Of a DNA stretch of 58,472 nucleotides, positions 32,893-41,149 are shown one piece after another (positions within the stretch are counted from its first letter, which is position 1; each line of letters starts with the position of its first letter). This stretch comes from VGEM01 sp033764265 (lineage in GTDB: Bacteria > Pseudomonadota > Alphaproteobacteria > Rhodospirillales > Rhodospirillaceae). Below the pieces are notes generated by a model. The model was given only the letters and a program-made list of their open reading frames with translations, was not told where the DNA came from and ran no database searches. A program made the position numbers and the translations under genes. Location of the stretch: contig JANRJB010000149.1 in NCBI GenBank assembly GCA_033764265.1, forward strand, positions 1-58,472. The letters run 5' to 3'.

Positions 32893-32922
32893 AAAAACCC
32901 CGCCACACGCGGGCGGGGTTTT
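32893..32922 (-). terminator. Rho-independent terminator of the PEP-CTERM gene
   Basis: 11-bp stem 32894-32904 with 32912-32922 and a 7-base loop; on the minus strand it ends in a T run. Located 25 bases after the stop at 32948. Confidence 0.85.
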
Positions 32923-32947
32923 CCGAGGGTCGCGAGAAGAGCGACGA

Positions 32948-33703
32948 TTACGCGCGACGCCGCAACGCGCCGACACCCAGCAGGCCGAGGCCGAACAGGG
33001 CGAGCGCGCCCGGCGCGGGCACGCCGCTCGGCCCGGTTTGGCTGAGCGGTTCGGTGGTGAAACGCAAGGTCAGCTGACCGTACGTGTTGCATTCCGGATT
33101 CGGGAACCCGGCAAACGTATCCGGCGAATAAAGGCAGATGCCCGAGGCGGGATTGAAGGCGCTGGGATTTCCGGCGTTGTCTCCGATTCCGCCGATGTGA
33201 ATCGTCATCGACTCATCGTCGAACTGGAACGGCCCGTTCTGCGACCATGCCCCGGTGGCGACAATGTCGAAAACGCTCGTCAGACGCAGGCCGTTGGCGG
33301 TGAAACCCAACATCGCGAACTTGATCGGCACTGACCCCATGCTGCTGGTGACCATGTCCATGCGCAAGGTCAGCGAACCGTCCTCGACGTTGAGGCTGAT
33401 GATCTCGTTGCCCGGACCGCCGGAGGACGGCGGAACCGCGGTCGTGTCGTTGTAGATTTCGGGCGCGCCGCCGGCTTGCACGGTGAACTGAACCGGCAGC
33501 GCCGCCGGCTGTTGCGGCGTGTAGATCGAGAGGACGTTGGAGTAGCCATAGAGCGTGCCGCACTCCCATCCCGGGTCGCCGGGAAAATCGGCGTTGAGGC
33601 AGGCGCCGAGCGTGGCACCGACCACACCGGCCTGGGCGGGCGTTGCGGTCGCGGCGTAGATCAGGGCGGCCGCGACGGCCGCCTTTGCAAACACGGTTTT
33701 CAT
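32948..33703 (-). CDS. PEP-CTERM sorting-domain protein
   Basis: 251 residues. Sec signal peptide (MKTVFAKAAVAAALIYAATATPAQA), a beta-rich secreted domain of unrecognised type with four Cys, and a C-terminal PEP-CTERM tripartite signal: VPAPGALALFGLGLLGVGALRRRA (motif, hydrophobic helix, arginine cluster). Such proteins are processed by an exosortase, which is not in this window. AAGGA lies seven bases before the ATG at 33703. A sigma-54 promoter precedes it and a terminator follows, so it is a single-gene unit. Function of the mature protein unknown; envelope or exopolymer association is usual. Confidence 0.9.
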   Translation of the reverse strand: MKTVFAKAAVAAALIYAATATPAQAGVVGATLGACLNADFPGDPGWECGTLYGYSNVLSIYTPQQPAALPVQFTVQAGGAPEIYNDTTAVPPSSGGPGNEIISLNVEDGSLTLRMDMVTSSMGSVPIKFAMLGFTANGLRLTSVFDIVATGAWSQNGPFQFDDESMTIHIGGIGDNAGNPSAFNPASGICLYSPDTFAGFPNPECNTYGQLTLRFTTEPLSQTGPSGVPAPGALALFGLGLLGVGALRRRA

Positions 33704-33770
33704 GAGAAAATCCTTGAACGTGAAGTGGTTAAGAGAAGCGGGTCCCGGTTTCAGCGACCCAGGCACGGAT

Positions 33771-33787
33771 ATGCAATTTCCGTGCCA
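33771..33787 (-). promoter_or_regulatory. Sigma-54 (RpoN) promoter of the PEP-CTERM gene
   Basis: On the minus strand TGGCACGGAAATTGCAT: a full match to the -24/-12 consensus TGGCAC-n5-TTGC[AT]. The -12 GC is about 70 bases upstream of the ATG, leaving a leader of roughly 57 bases that contains the AAGGA site. Sigma-54 control of PEP-CTERM genes through PrsK/PrsR-type regulators is known in other proteobacteria; the activator here is not in the window. Confidence 0.8.
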
Positions 33788-34046
33788 GTTCTTGAAAACT
33801 CTTCAAAATCAATGGGATACAATGTATATGTCGGTTCGGGTCGAACCGCTGTGTAAAGATAGCTGACACCCGGGCGCTGGGGTGCCAGCGCTCCAGTTAT
33901 CTAAACGTTTGAAATATATAAATAAAATTTCACCCCCATCTTCGTTATGGGTGTCAGATTTCTTTGCCTTACAATGGGTTGTTACGGGTTTCGCGCACAC
34001 GCCCCGGTGCGACACAGGTGCGACACCCATTCCGATCCGGCCGCGC
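33788..34046. other. AT-richer intergenic region between PEP-CTERM gene and leuB
   Basis: No gene seen. Distinctly less GC-rich than the surroundings. It holds a perfect 7-bp hairpin (33874-33880 with 33885-33891) without a T run, and three copies of GACACCC in either orientation (about 33864, 33950 and 34019). It lies upstream of the sigma-54 promoter, where activator sites would be expected; this is suggestive only. Confidence 0.5.
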
Positions 34047-35180
34047 TCAACGCTTGGCCGCGAGCGCGCCGAGTTCCTTCACCACTGCGTCGGCCATGTT
34101 CAACGTGCCGACCGGCGTCTGGCCGGGCTCGGCGATGTCGCCGGTGCGCACGCCGGCCGACAGCACGTTCTGCACCGCACGCTCCAGCAGGTCGGCATCG
34201 GCGCCCAGGTTGAACGAGTAGCGCAGCATCATGGCGAAGGAGAGAATCATCGCCAGCGGGTTCGCAATCCCCTTCCCGGCGATGTCGGGGGCGGAGCCAT
34301 GCACGGGTTCGTACAGCGCGGGCTGGCGGCCGCCCGCGCCCGCTTCGCCCGATCTGGCCGCGCCCAGGCTGGCCGAGGGCAGCATGCCGAGCGAGCCGGT
34401 CAGCATGGAGGCGAGGTCGGACAGGATGTCGCCGAACAGGTTGTCGGTCAGGATCACGTCGAACTGCTTGGGCGCGCGCACCAATTGCATCGAACAATTG
34501 TCGACATACATGTGCGCCAGCGCCACGTCGGGGTATTCGGCGTCGCGCAGCTTGGTCACCTCCTCGCGCCAGACCAGGCCGCTTTCCATGACATTGGCCT
34601 TGTCGACCGACATGACGCGCTTGGCCCGCTTGCGGGCCAGCTCGAACGCCACGCGCGCCACGCGCAGGATTTCGGCGGTGGAATAGGCCTGGGTGTTGTA
34701 GCCCCGCCGCGTGCCGTCGGGCAGCTGCTCCACGCCGCGCGGCTCGCCGAAGTAGACCCCGCCGATCAGCTCGCGCACGATCATGATGTCGAGGCCCCTG
34801 ACGAGGTCGAGCTTGAGCGAGGAGGCGCCGGCCAGCGCGTCCATCACGATGGCGGGCCGCAGGTTGGCGAACAGGCCCATCTCTTTGCGCAGGCGCAGCA
34901 GGCCCTTCTCGGGTCGCAGGTCGTAGGGCAACTGGTCCCACGTCGGCCCGCCGATGCAGGCGAACAGCACCGCGTCGCTGGCTTGCGCGGCGGCAATGGT
35001 GGCGTCGGTGATCGGCGTGCGGTGAACCTCATACGACGCGCCGCCAATCAGGCCTTCCGTGGTCTCGAAGGCGATGCGGCCGGCGGACTGGAACCAGTCC
35101 ATCACCCGGCGGGTGGCGGCCATGACCTCGGGCCCGATGCCGTCGCCGGGCAGGATGAGAATTTTTTTCGCGGGAAGCAT
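34047..35180 (-). CDS. leuB: 3-isopropylmalate dehydrogenase
   Basis: 377 residues. Oxidative decarboxylation of 3-isopropylmalate in leucine synthesis (NAD, Mg). Family marks: LPGDGIGPEVM, substrate-loop Arg residues in LRLRKEMGLFANLRP, RELIGGVYFGEPRG, the catalytic SVDKANVMESGLVWREEV, metal Asp residues in LTDNLFGDILSDLASMLTGSLGMLPSASLG and NAD site EPVHGSAPDIAGKGIANPLAMILS. It is the last of the leuC-leuD-leuB series, with a palindromic repeat between leuD and leuB. Confidence 0.97.
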   Translation of the reverse strand: MLPAKKILILPGDGIGPEVMAATRRVMDWFQSAGRIAFETTEGLIGGASYEVHRTPITDATIAAAQASDAVLFACIGGPTWDQLPYDLRPEKGLLRLRKEMGLFANLRPAIVMDALAGASSLKLDLVRGLDIMIVRELIGGVYFGEPRGVEQLPDGTRRGYNTQAYSTAEILRVARVAFELARKRAKRVMSVDKANVMESGLVWREEVTKLRDAEYPDVALAHMYVDNCSMQLVRAPKQFDVILTDNLFGDILSDLASMLTGSLGMLPSASLGAARSGEAGAGGRQPALYEPVHGSAPDIAGKGIANPLAMILSFAMMLRYSFNLGADADLLERAVQNVLSAGVRTGDIAEPGQTPVGTLNMADAVVKELGALAAKR

Positions 35181-35213
35181 GAGCGAATCCTAAGTCGAAC
35201 AACACGCCGCACG

Positions 35214-35246
35214 CCCTCTCCCTGGGGAGAGGGTCGGGGTGAGGGG
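35214..35246. repeat. Palindromic intergenic repeat between leuD and leuB
   Basis: 8-bp stem 35214-35221 with 35226-35233 (CCCTCTCC / GGAGAGGG) and 4-base loop, followed by TCGGGGTGAGGGG. This is a commonly dispersed proteobacterial repeat type; it has no T run and is unlikely to be a strong terminator. Confidence 0.7.
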
Positions 35247-35253
35247 AACGCGT

Positions 35254-35871
35254 TCAGGCGTACAGCCAGGGCTGTTCGCGCTTCTGCTTGTCCTCGAAGG
35301 CCCTGATCTTGTCGATGTGCTGCAGCGTGAGGCCGATGTCGTCGAGGCCATTCAACAGGTTATGGCGGCGCGTCTCGTCGATGTCGAAAGACACCGCCGC
35401 GCCATCGGGCGCAACGATGGTTTTCTTTTCCAGATCGACGGTGAATTCGCCGCCCTTGGTGTTGCCGCCCTGGGCCTTGGCCATCAGCGCATCCACCTGC
35501 GCCGGCGGCAGGGTGATGCACAGAATGCCGTTCTTGAAGCAGTTGTTGTAGAAGATGTCGGCGAAGCTGGGGGCGATGACGCAGCGGAAGCCGAAGTCCA
35601 ACAGGCCCCACGGCGCGTGCTCGCGGCTGGAACCGCAGCCGAAGTTGGCGCCCGCGATCAGGATTTTCGCGCGGCGGAACGGCTCTTGATTCAGCACGAA
35701 CTCGGGCCGGTCCTTGCCCTGATCGTCGTAGCGCATGTCGTGGAAGATGCCGGTGCCGAGCCCGGTGCGCTTGATGGTCTTCAGGTACTGCTTGGGCATG
35801 ATCATGTCGGTGTCGACGTTGACCAGCGGCATCGGCGCGGCGATGCCCTTGAGCACGGTGAACTTGTCCAT
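35254..35871 (-). CDS. leuD: 3-isopropylmalate dehydratase small subunit
   Basis: 205 residues, normal length. With LeuC isomerises 2-isopropylmalate to 3-isopropylmalate. Starts DKFTVLKGIAAPMPLVNVDTDMIMPKQYLK; the swivel-domain motif GANFGCGSSREHAPWGL contributes substrate-binding Ser and Arg. Ends ...KREQPWLYA. The ATG at 35871 follows the leuC stop by 32 bases; longer frames overlap leuC. Confidence 0.97.
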   Translation of the reverse strand: MDKFTVLKGIAAPMPLVNVDTDMIMPKQYLKTIKRTGLGTGIFHDMRYDDQGKDRPEFVLNQEPFRRAKILIAGANFGCGSSREHAPWGLLDFGFRCVIAPSFADIFYNNCFKNGILCITLPPAQVDALMAKAQGGNTKGGEFTVDLEKKTIVAPDGAAVSFDIDETRRHNLLNGLDDIGLTLQHIDKIRAFEDKQKREQPWLYA

Positions 35872-35903
35872 GGCGCGGGGTCCGATCCGGTTCTGTTGAA
35901 ATC

Positions 35904-37307
35904 TCAGGCCAGCTTGCGCACGTCGGTCAGGCGCCCGGTGACGGCGGCGGCCGCGGCCATGGCCGGGCTGACGAGATGCGTGCGCCCGCCCTTGCCCTGG
36001 CGGCCCTCGAAGTTGCGGTTGGAGGTGGAGGCGCACCGTTCGCCGGGCTTGAGGATGTCGGGGTTCATGCCCAGGCACATGGAACAGCCCGGCTCGCGCC
36101 ATTCGGCGCCGGCGGCCGTGAAGATCTCGTCCAGACCTTCTTCCTCGGCCTGATGCTTGACGAGCCCCGAGCCCGGCACGACCAGCACGCCGACGCCGGG
36201 GGCGACTGTCTTGCCCTTCATCACCGCCGCGGCGGCGCGCAGGTCTTCGATGCGGGCGTTGGTGCACGAGCCGATGAACACCTTGTCGACCTTGACCTGT
36301 TCCAACGGCGTGCCGGGCACAAGACCCATGTAGTCGAGCGCGCGGGCGGCCGCGGCGCGCTTGTTGGGATCGGCGAAGCTGTTCGGGTCGGGCACCGCGG
36401 CGGTGATCGGCAGCACGTCCTCGGGGCTGGTGCCCCAGGTGACGTGCGGCACGATGTCGGCGGCATTCAGCACCACCTCTTTGTCGAACCGCGCGTCCGG
36501 GTCGGACGTGAGCGTGCGCCAGTACATCACCGCCTGTTCCCACAGCGCGCCCTTGGGCGCGTGGGGCCGGCCTTTCAGATAGGCGAAGGTTTTCTCGTCG
36601 GGCGCGATCAGGCCGGCGCGCGCGCCGCCCTCGATGGTCATGTTGCAGACCGTCATGCGGCCTTCCATCGACAGGTCGGAAAACGCCTGGCCCTGGTACT
36701 CGATGACGTGACCCGTTCCCCCCGCGGTGCCGATGCGCCCGATGATCGCCAGCACCAGGTCCTTCGCGGTCACGCCCGGCGGCAGCGCGCCGTCGACCCG
36801 CACCCGCATGTTCCTGGACTTCTTCATCGACAGCGTCTGGGTGGCCAGGGTGTGCTCGACGTCGGAGGTGCCGATGCCGAAGGCCAGCGCGCCGAACGCG
36901 CCATGGGTGGCGGTGTGGCTGTCGCCACAGACGATGGTTTTCCCCGGCTGGGTCAGGCCCAGCTCGGGCCCGATGATGTGCACGATGCCCTGGCGGATGT
37001 CGGACATCGGGATGTAGGGCACGCCGAAATCGCGGCTGTTGGTCTCCAGCATCTCGAGCTGGAGCCGGCTTTCCGGGTCGTCGATCTTCTGCAACCGGTC
37101 GGGGGTGGTCGGCACGTTGTGATCCGGCACCGCGATGGTCTTGTCGGTGCGGTGCATGCGCCGGCCGGCGACACGCAAGCCCTCGAACGCCTGCGGCGTG
37201 GTCACCTCGTGGGTCAGGTGAAGGTCGATGTAGATCAGCGACGTGCCGTCCGCGTCGGCGTGGACGACGTGGCTGTCCCACAGTTTGTCATACAGCGTGC
37301 GCGGCAT
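35904..37307 (-). CDS. leuC: 3-isopropylmalate dehydratase large subunit
   Basis: 467 residues. Aconitase-superfamily enzyme with a [4Fe-4S] cluster: Cys ligands in FIGSCTNARIEDL and in PGCSMCLGMNPD; substrate region GDSHTATHGAFGALAFGIGTSDVEH and SNRNFEGRQGKGGRTHL. Starts PRTLYDKLWDSHVV, the family opening. Directly downstream of rplS (30 bases), an arrangement common in alphaproteobacteria. Confidence 0.98.
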   Translation of the reverse strand: MPRTLYDKLWDSHVVHADADGTSLIYIDLHLTHEVTTPQAFEGLRVAGRRMHRTDKTIAVPDHNVPTTPDRLQKIDDPESRLQLEMLETNSRDFGVPYIPMSDIRQGIVHIIGPELGLTQPGKTIVCGDSHTATHGAFGALAFGIGTSDVEHTLATQTLSMKKSRNMRVRVDGALPPGVTAKDLVLAIIGRIGTAGGTGHVIEYQGQAFSDLSMEGRMTVCNMTIEGGARAGLIAPDEKTFAYLKGRPHAPKGALWEQAVMYWRTLTSDPDARFDKEVVLNAADIVPHVTWGTSPEDVLPITAAVPDPNSFADPNKRAAAARALDYMGLVPGTPLEQVKVDKVFIGSCTNARIEDLRAAAAVMKGKTVAPGVGVLVVPGSGLVKHQAEEEGLDEIFTAAGAEWREPGCSMCLGMNPDILKPGERCASTSNRNFEGRQGKGGRTHLVSPAMAAAAAVTGRLTDVRKLA

Positions 37308-37337
37308 GGCGAGGCCCGGTTGCGGAGGTCGCGGCGA

Positions 37338-37739
37338 TTACTCGGCGGACTCCGCGGCAGTCGCCGCCGCCTCGCCACCGCCCATCATCTCCTCGGCGAT
37401 GCGCGCGGCGCGGCCGCGGCGGTCGCGCAGGTAGTACAGCTTGGCCCGGCGCACCTTGCCGCGGCGGATCAGCTCGATCTTGTCGACCACCGGGGCATAC
37501 AGCGGGAACACGCGTTCCACGCCTTCGCCGAATGAGATTTTGCGCACGGTGAACGACGAATTGATCCCGGCGTTCTTCAGGGCGATGCACACGCCCTCGT
37601 AGGCCTGCAGGCGCGACTTGTCGCCTTCCGTCACCTTGACGTAGACGCGCACCGTGTCGCCGGGCGTGAACGGCGGAATCTCGCGGCCGCCCTTCAGTTC
37701 GGCCAACTTGGCCTTGTTGATCTGTTGCATGGTGTCCAT
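37338..37739 (-). CDS. rplS: Ribosomal protein bL19
   Basis: 133 residues. Located at the 30S-50S interface. Family marks: PPFTPGDTVRVYVKVTEGDKSRLQAYEGVC, FTVRKISFGEGVERVFPLY, VVDKIELIRRGKVRRAKLYYLRDRRGRAARIAE. The Ala/Gly/Glu-rich tail is a usual alphaproteobacterial extension. ATG 37739 has AAGGA seven bases upstream; an in-frame ATG three codons later is a possible alternative. Last of rpsP-rimM-trmD-rplS. Confidence 0.98.
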   Translation of the reverse strand: MDTMQQINKAKLAELKGGREIPPFTPGDTVRVYVKVTEGDKSRLQAYEGVCIALKNAGINSSFTVRKISFGEGVERVFPLYAPVVDKIELIRRGKVRRAKLYYLRDRRGRAARIAEEMMGGGEAAATAAESAE

Positions 37740-37787
37740 GGCGTTGTCCTTTGTTCTCGTGTGCGTCCAAATTATAGCGTTCTACCG

Positions 37788-38522
37788 TCATCCGTTCCTG
37801 CCGGCCTTGGCCGGGTGCCGCTGCAGGTAGCGCGCCCACAAGTCCGGGCGGCGCGCCCGCGTGATCTGTTCGGCCTGTTCGCGCCGCCACGCCCTGATGT
37901 TGGCGTGATGGCCCGACTTCAGCACCTCCGGGATCGCCCGCCCCGCCCACGGATCGGGCCGGGTGTAGTGCGGGTACTCGAGCAATCCGTCCTCGAAACT
38001 CTCCTCGTCCAGGCTCTCGCCGCGGCCGACGACGCCCGGCAGCAGCCGAACCACCGCATCCAACAGCGCGATCGCCGCCGCCTCGCCGCCCGACAGCACG
38101 AAGTCGCCCAGGCTGATCTCCTCGACCGCGTGCGCGTCGAGCACGCGCTGGTCGACGCCCTCGAACCGCCCGCAGATCAGCGTCACCGCCGGTTCGCGGG
38201 CCAGCGCCTTGACCCGGTCCTGGGCCAGCGGCGCGCCGCGCGGGCTGAGATAGATCAGCGGGCCCTGGACAGCGCGCGCGGCCGTGATCGCCGCATCGAG
38301 CACGTCGGGCCGCATCACCATCCCGGCGCCGCCGCCCGCCGGCGTATCGTCGACGGTGCGGTGTTTATCGCGTGCGTACCCGCGGATGTCCACGGTCCGC
38401 AGCCGCCACACCCCGTCGGTGTGCGCCTTGCCGGCGAGCGACGCGCCGAGCGGCCCCGGGAACATCTCCGGGAACAGCGTCAGCACGACGGCCTCGAATG
38501 GCGAAGACGTTTCAGCGGCCAT
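37788..38522 (-). CDS. trmD: tRNA (guanine37-N1)-methyltransferase
   Basis: 244 residues. SPOUT methyltransferase that makes m1G37 to prevent frameshifting. Visible: VVLTLFPEMFPGPLG, RTVDDTPAGGGAGMVMRPD, the knot region LICGRFEGVDQRVLDAHAVEEISLGDFVLSGGEAAAIALLDA and the active-site Asp-containing loop, then EGLLEYPHYTRP-like segment (DGLLEYPHYTRPDPW). The start overlaps the rimM stop by 11 bases, indicating coupling. Confidence 0.97.
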   Translation of the reverse strand: MAAETSSPFEAVVLTLFPEMFPGPLGASLAGKAHTDGVWRLRTVDIRGYARDKHRTVDDTPAGGGAGMVMRPDVLDAAITAARAVQGPLIYLSPRGAPLAQDRVKALAREPAVTLICGRFEGVDQRVLDAHAVEEISLGDFVLSGGEAAAIALLDAVVRLLPGVVGRGESLDEESFEDGLLEYPHYTRPDPWAGRAIPEVLKSGHHANIRAWRREQAEQITRARRPDLWARYLQRHPAKAGRNG

Positions 38523-39132
38523 GGCCTGGTGTCGGTCCTTCGTCCTGTGTCACCTCGTCGTCGTTGTCGTCGCTCGTTTCGTCAAACAGACCCGGCAGCG
38601 GCCGGATGCGGACTTCGCCCTGGCCCAGATCCACCGCCGCGACCGCCGCCGCGGTGAACGGCACCAGCAGCGTCTTGCCTTTCGCCTCGCCCGGCCGCGC
38701 CACCTCGAGGATGTCGCCGCCGCCGTAGTTCAGCACCGCCTTCACCTCGCCCAGCCGCTCGGACCCTTCGGGCCGCTCCACCGTCACCGCCAGGCCGACC
38801 AGGTCGGCGTGGTAATAAGTGCCGGCGTCGGGCCGGGGCAGCCGCGCGCGATCGACGTACAGCTTCAGCCCCTTCAACCGGTCGGCGGCGGTGCGGTCCT
38901 CGATCCCGGCCAGCCGGGCGATCACCACGCCTTTCGCCGCGCCGACCACCTTCACCTTGAAAACCCGCGCGCCGTCCTCGGTGGCGAGCGGCCCGTAGGC
39001 CGCCAGGCCTTCGGGAGTTTCGGTGAAGCTTTTGATCCGCACCTCGCCGCGCAGGCCCTTCGACCCGACGATCACGCCCAGGCAGACGCGCCCCTGAGGC
39101 GATGTCGCGGGAGCGGCCATGGCCGCGGCCAC
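38512..39132 (-). CDS. rimM: 16S rRNA processing protein RimM
   Basis: 206 residues. Ribosome maturation factor that binds uS19 during 30S assembly. N-terminal beta-barrel: CLGVIVGSKGLRGEVRIKSFTETPEGL; PRC-barrel part: TYYHADLVGLAV, GEVKAVLNYGGGDILEV, LLVPFTAAAVAAVDLGQGEVRI. The C-terminus is acidic (ETSDDNDDEVTQDEGP). Sits between rpsP (15 bases upstream) and trmD (overlap). Confidence 0.95.
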   Translation of the reverse strand: MAAAMAAPATSPQGRVCLGVIVGSKGLRGEVRIKSFTETPEGLAAYGPLATEDGARVFKVKVVGAAKGVVIARLAGIEDRTAADRLKGLKLYVDRARLPRPDAGTYYHADLVGLAVTVERPEGSERLGEVKAVLNYGGGDILEVARPGEAKGKTLLVPFTAAAVAAVDLGQGEVRIRPLPGLFDETSDDNDDEVTQDEGPTPGHGR

Positions 39133-39147
39133 GTCGGGGCGGGTCCG

Positions 39148-39513
39148 TTAGCCCGCCGCGGCGGACTCGGCCTTCGCCTTCGCCTCTTCGGCCGCCTTGA
39201 TGCGTTCCTGGGCCTTGGTCTTGGGCTTGTCCTTCTTGGTCTGGGCGTGAACCTTCGGCGCCTCCATCAGGCCGGCCTTGGCCAGGAAGCGCTGCACCCG
39301 ATCCGACGGCTTGGCGCCGACGCCAAGCCAATGCTTGATGCGCTCGGCCTTGAGCACGACGCGGTCCTTGTGCTCGGCCGGCAGCAGCGGGTTGTAGGTG
39401 CCCAGCCGCTCGATGTAGCGGCCGTCGCGCGGAAAGCGCGAGTCGGCGACGACGATGCGGAAGAACGCCTGATTGCGCGCGCCGCCGCGGGACATCCGGA
39501 TTGCCAAGGCCAT
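39148..39513 (-). CDS. rpsP: Ribosomal protein bS16
   Basis: 121 residues. Starts ALAIRMSRGGARNQAFFRIVVADSRFPRDGRYIERLGTYNP, the bS16 signature, followed by a Lys/Ala/Glu-rich tail of about 40 residues, longer than the E. coli protein and typical for alphaproteobacteria. The start at 39513 is fixed by this N-terminus; the frame is open upstream only by antisense coincidence with ffh. 50 bases downstream of ffh. Confidence 0.97.
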   Translation of the reverse strand: MALAIRMSRGGARNQAFFRIVVADSRFPRDGRYIERLGTYNPLLPAEHKDRVVLKAERIKHWLGVGAKPSDRVQRFLAKAGLMEAPKVHAQTKKDKPKTKAQERIKAAEEAKAKAESAAAG

Positions 39514-39563
39514 GTTGAGACTTTCTCCTGTGTGAACTGCGATTGGGTTGGGTGGTTGAGGGT

Positions 39564-40991
39564 TCAGCGACGGAACGGCGGCGGGCCGCCGGGGCGCACG
39601 CCGCCGCCCGGCATCATCCCCGGCAGGTTGCCCATCATCCGGCCCAGCGCGGCGGGGCCGCCCATCTTCTTCATGCGCTTCATCATGTTTTCCATGTCGG
39701 CGTGCTGCTTGAGCAGCTTGTTGACCGCCGACACCTCGACGCCCGAGCCCTTGGCGATGCGCTGCTTGCGCGAGGCCTTGATCAGGTCGGGGTTGCGCCG
39801 TTCCTTCGGCGTCATCGACAGGATCATGGCCTCCTGACGCTTGAAGGCCTTCTCGTCGATGTTGACGTTCTTCATCTGCTTCATCGCCGCACCCAAGCCC
39901 GGGATCATGCCCAGCATGCCTTTCAGGTCGCCCATGCGCTGCACCTGGCGAAGCTGGGACAAGAGGTCGTTCAAGTCGAATTTGCCGTCCATCATGCGCA
40001 CGGCGACGCGCTCGGCCTCGTCCTTCTCGATGGTCGCCGCGGCGCGTTCCACCAGACTGACGATATCGCCCATGCCGAGGATGCGACCGGCGATGCGCGC
40101 CGGCTGAAAGACCTCGAGCGCGTCGGTCTTCTCGCCGACGCCGATCAGCTTGATCGGACACCCCGTCACGGCCCGCATCGACAGGGCCGCGCCGCCGCGG
40201 GCGTCGCCGTCGACGCGCGTCAGCACGATGCCGGTCAGGCCCAGCTTGTCGTGGAAGGCCTTGGCGGTGACGACCGCGTCCTGGCCGATCATGGCGTCGG
40301 TGACCAGCAGGATTTCGTGCGGCTTGATCAGCGCTTTCAGGCCCGCGACCTCGGCCATCATCTCGTCGTCGAGAGTGGTACGGCCGGCGGTGTCGAACAG
40401 CACCACGTCGAAGCCGCCGAGGCGGGCCTCGCTCAGGCCGCGCTTGGCGATCTCGAGCGGCGCCTGGCCGGCGACGATCGGCAGCGTGATCACTTCGACC
40501 TGACGGCCAAGAATGGCAAGCTGGTCCTGCGCCGCCGGGCGGTAGGTGTCGAGCGAGACCATCAGCACGCGCTTCTTGGTGACGGTCTGCAGGCGGCGGG
40601 CGATCTTGGCGGTGGTGGTGGTCTTGCCCGAGCCCTGCAGGCCGACCATCAGCACCGGTACCGGCGCGGGGGCGTCCAGGTTGAGGCCGGGGTTGGCTTG
40701 GTCGAGGGTCGGTTCCGCTTTGGGGTCGCCGCCCAGCATCTCGACCAGGGCGTCGTGGACGATCTTGATGACCATCTGGCCGGGGGTGACCGACTTGATG
40801 ACCGCCTCGCCGATGGCGCGCGCGCTGACTTTGTCGATGAAGTCCTTGACCACCGGCAGGGCGACGTCGGCTTCCAGCAAGGCCACGCGCACCTCGCGCA
40901 TGGCCGCGGCCACGTCGGCGTCGGACAGGGCGCCGCGCCCGGTGAGCCGGTTGAAGACTGCGCCCAGACGATCTGACAGCGTCTCGAACAT
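39564..40991 (-). CDS. ffh: Signal recognition particle protein Ffh
   Basis: 475 residues. SRP54 homologue that binds signal peptides and 4.5S RNA and delivers ribosomes to FtsY. N domain, then G domain with GLQGSGKTTTTAKIA (P loop), VSLDTYRPAAQDQL, LFDTAGRTTLDDEMM and LTRVDGDARGGAALS; M domain rich in Met ending MKKMGGPAALGRMMGNLPGMMPGGG. Its partner ftsY lies 3.6 kb away on the other strand. Precedes rpsP in the same direction. Confidence 0.98.
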   Translation of the reverse strand: MFETLSDRLGAVFNRLTGRGALSDADVAAAMREVRVALLEADVALPVVKDFIDKVSARAIGEAVIKSVTPGQMVIKIVHDALVEMLGGDPKAEPTLDQANPGLNLDAPAPVPVLMVGLQGSGKTTTTAKIARRLQTVTKKRVLMVSLDTYRPAAQDQLAILGRQVEVITLPIVAGQAPLEIAKRGLSEARLGGFDVVLFDTAGRTTLDDEMMAEVAGLKALIKPHEILLVTDAMIGQDAVVTAKAFHDKLGLTGIVLTRVDGDARGGAALSMRAVTGCPIKLIGVGEKTDALEVFQPARIAGRILGMGDIVSLVERAAATIEKDEAERVAVRMMDGKFDLNDLLSQLRQVQRMGDLKGMLGMIPGLGAAMKQMKNVNIDEKAFKRQEAMILSMTPKERRNPDLIKASRKQRIAKGSGVEVSAVNKLLKQHADMENMMKRMKKMGGPAALGRMMGNLPGMMPGGGVRPGGPPPFRR

Positions 40992-41149
40992 GGCGGCGGC
41001 GTGACGTCCCGAAGCGTTAACCCAAGCGGCGATCGCGCCAGTGCGCGTATGTTCGCGGACTGGCGGGCCCCCGCAGGAGCGAAGAACCCAAAACTGTTTA
41101 TTTTCAAGCGCTTGGCGCCGGTTTCCCGGCGCCGGAAAAGCGCGGTGTT

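Noticed and set aside
33874..33891. Perfect 7-bp hairpin in the leuB/PEP-CTERM gap
   Set aside because: Short, no T run, no sign of an RNA gene; kept only as part of the intergenic note.
41114..41133. Perfect 8-bp inverted repeat after nhaA
   Set aside because: No T run follows on the minus strand, so not called as a terminator.
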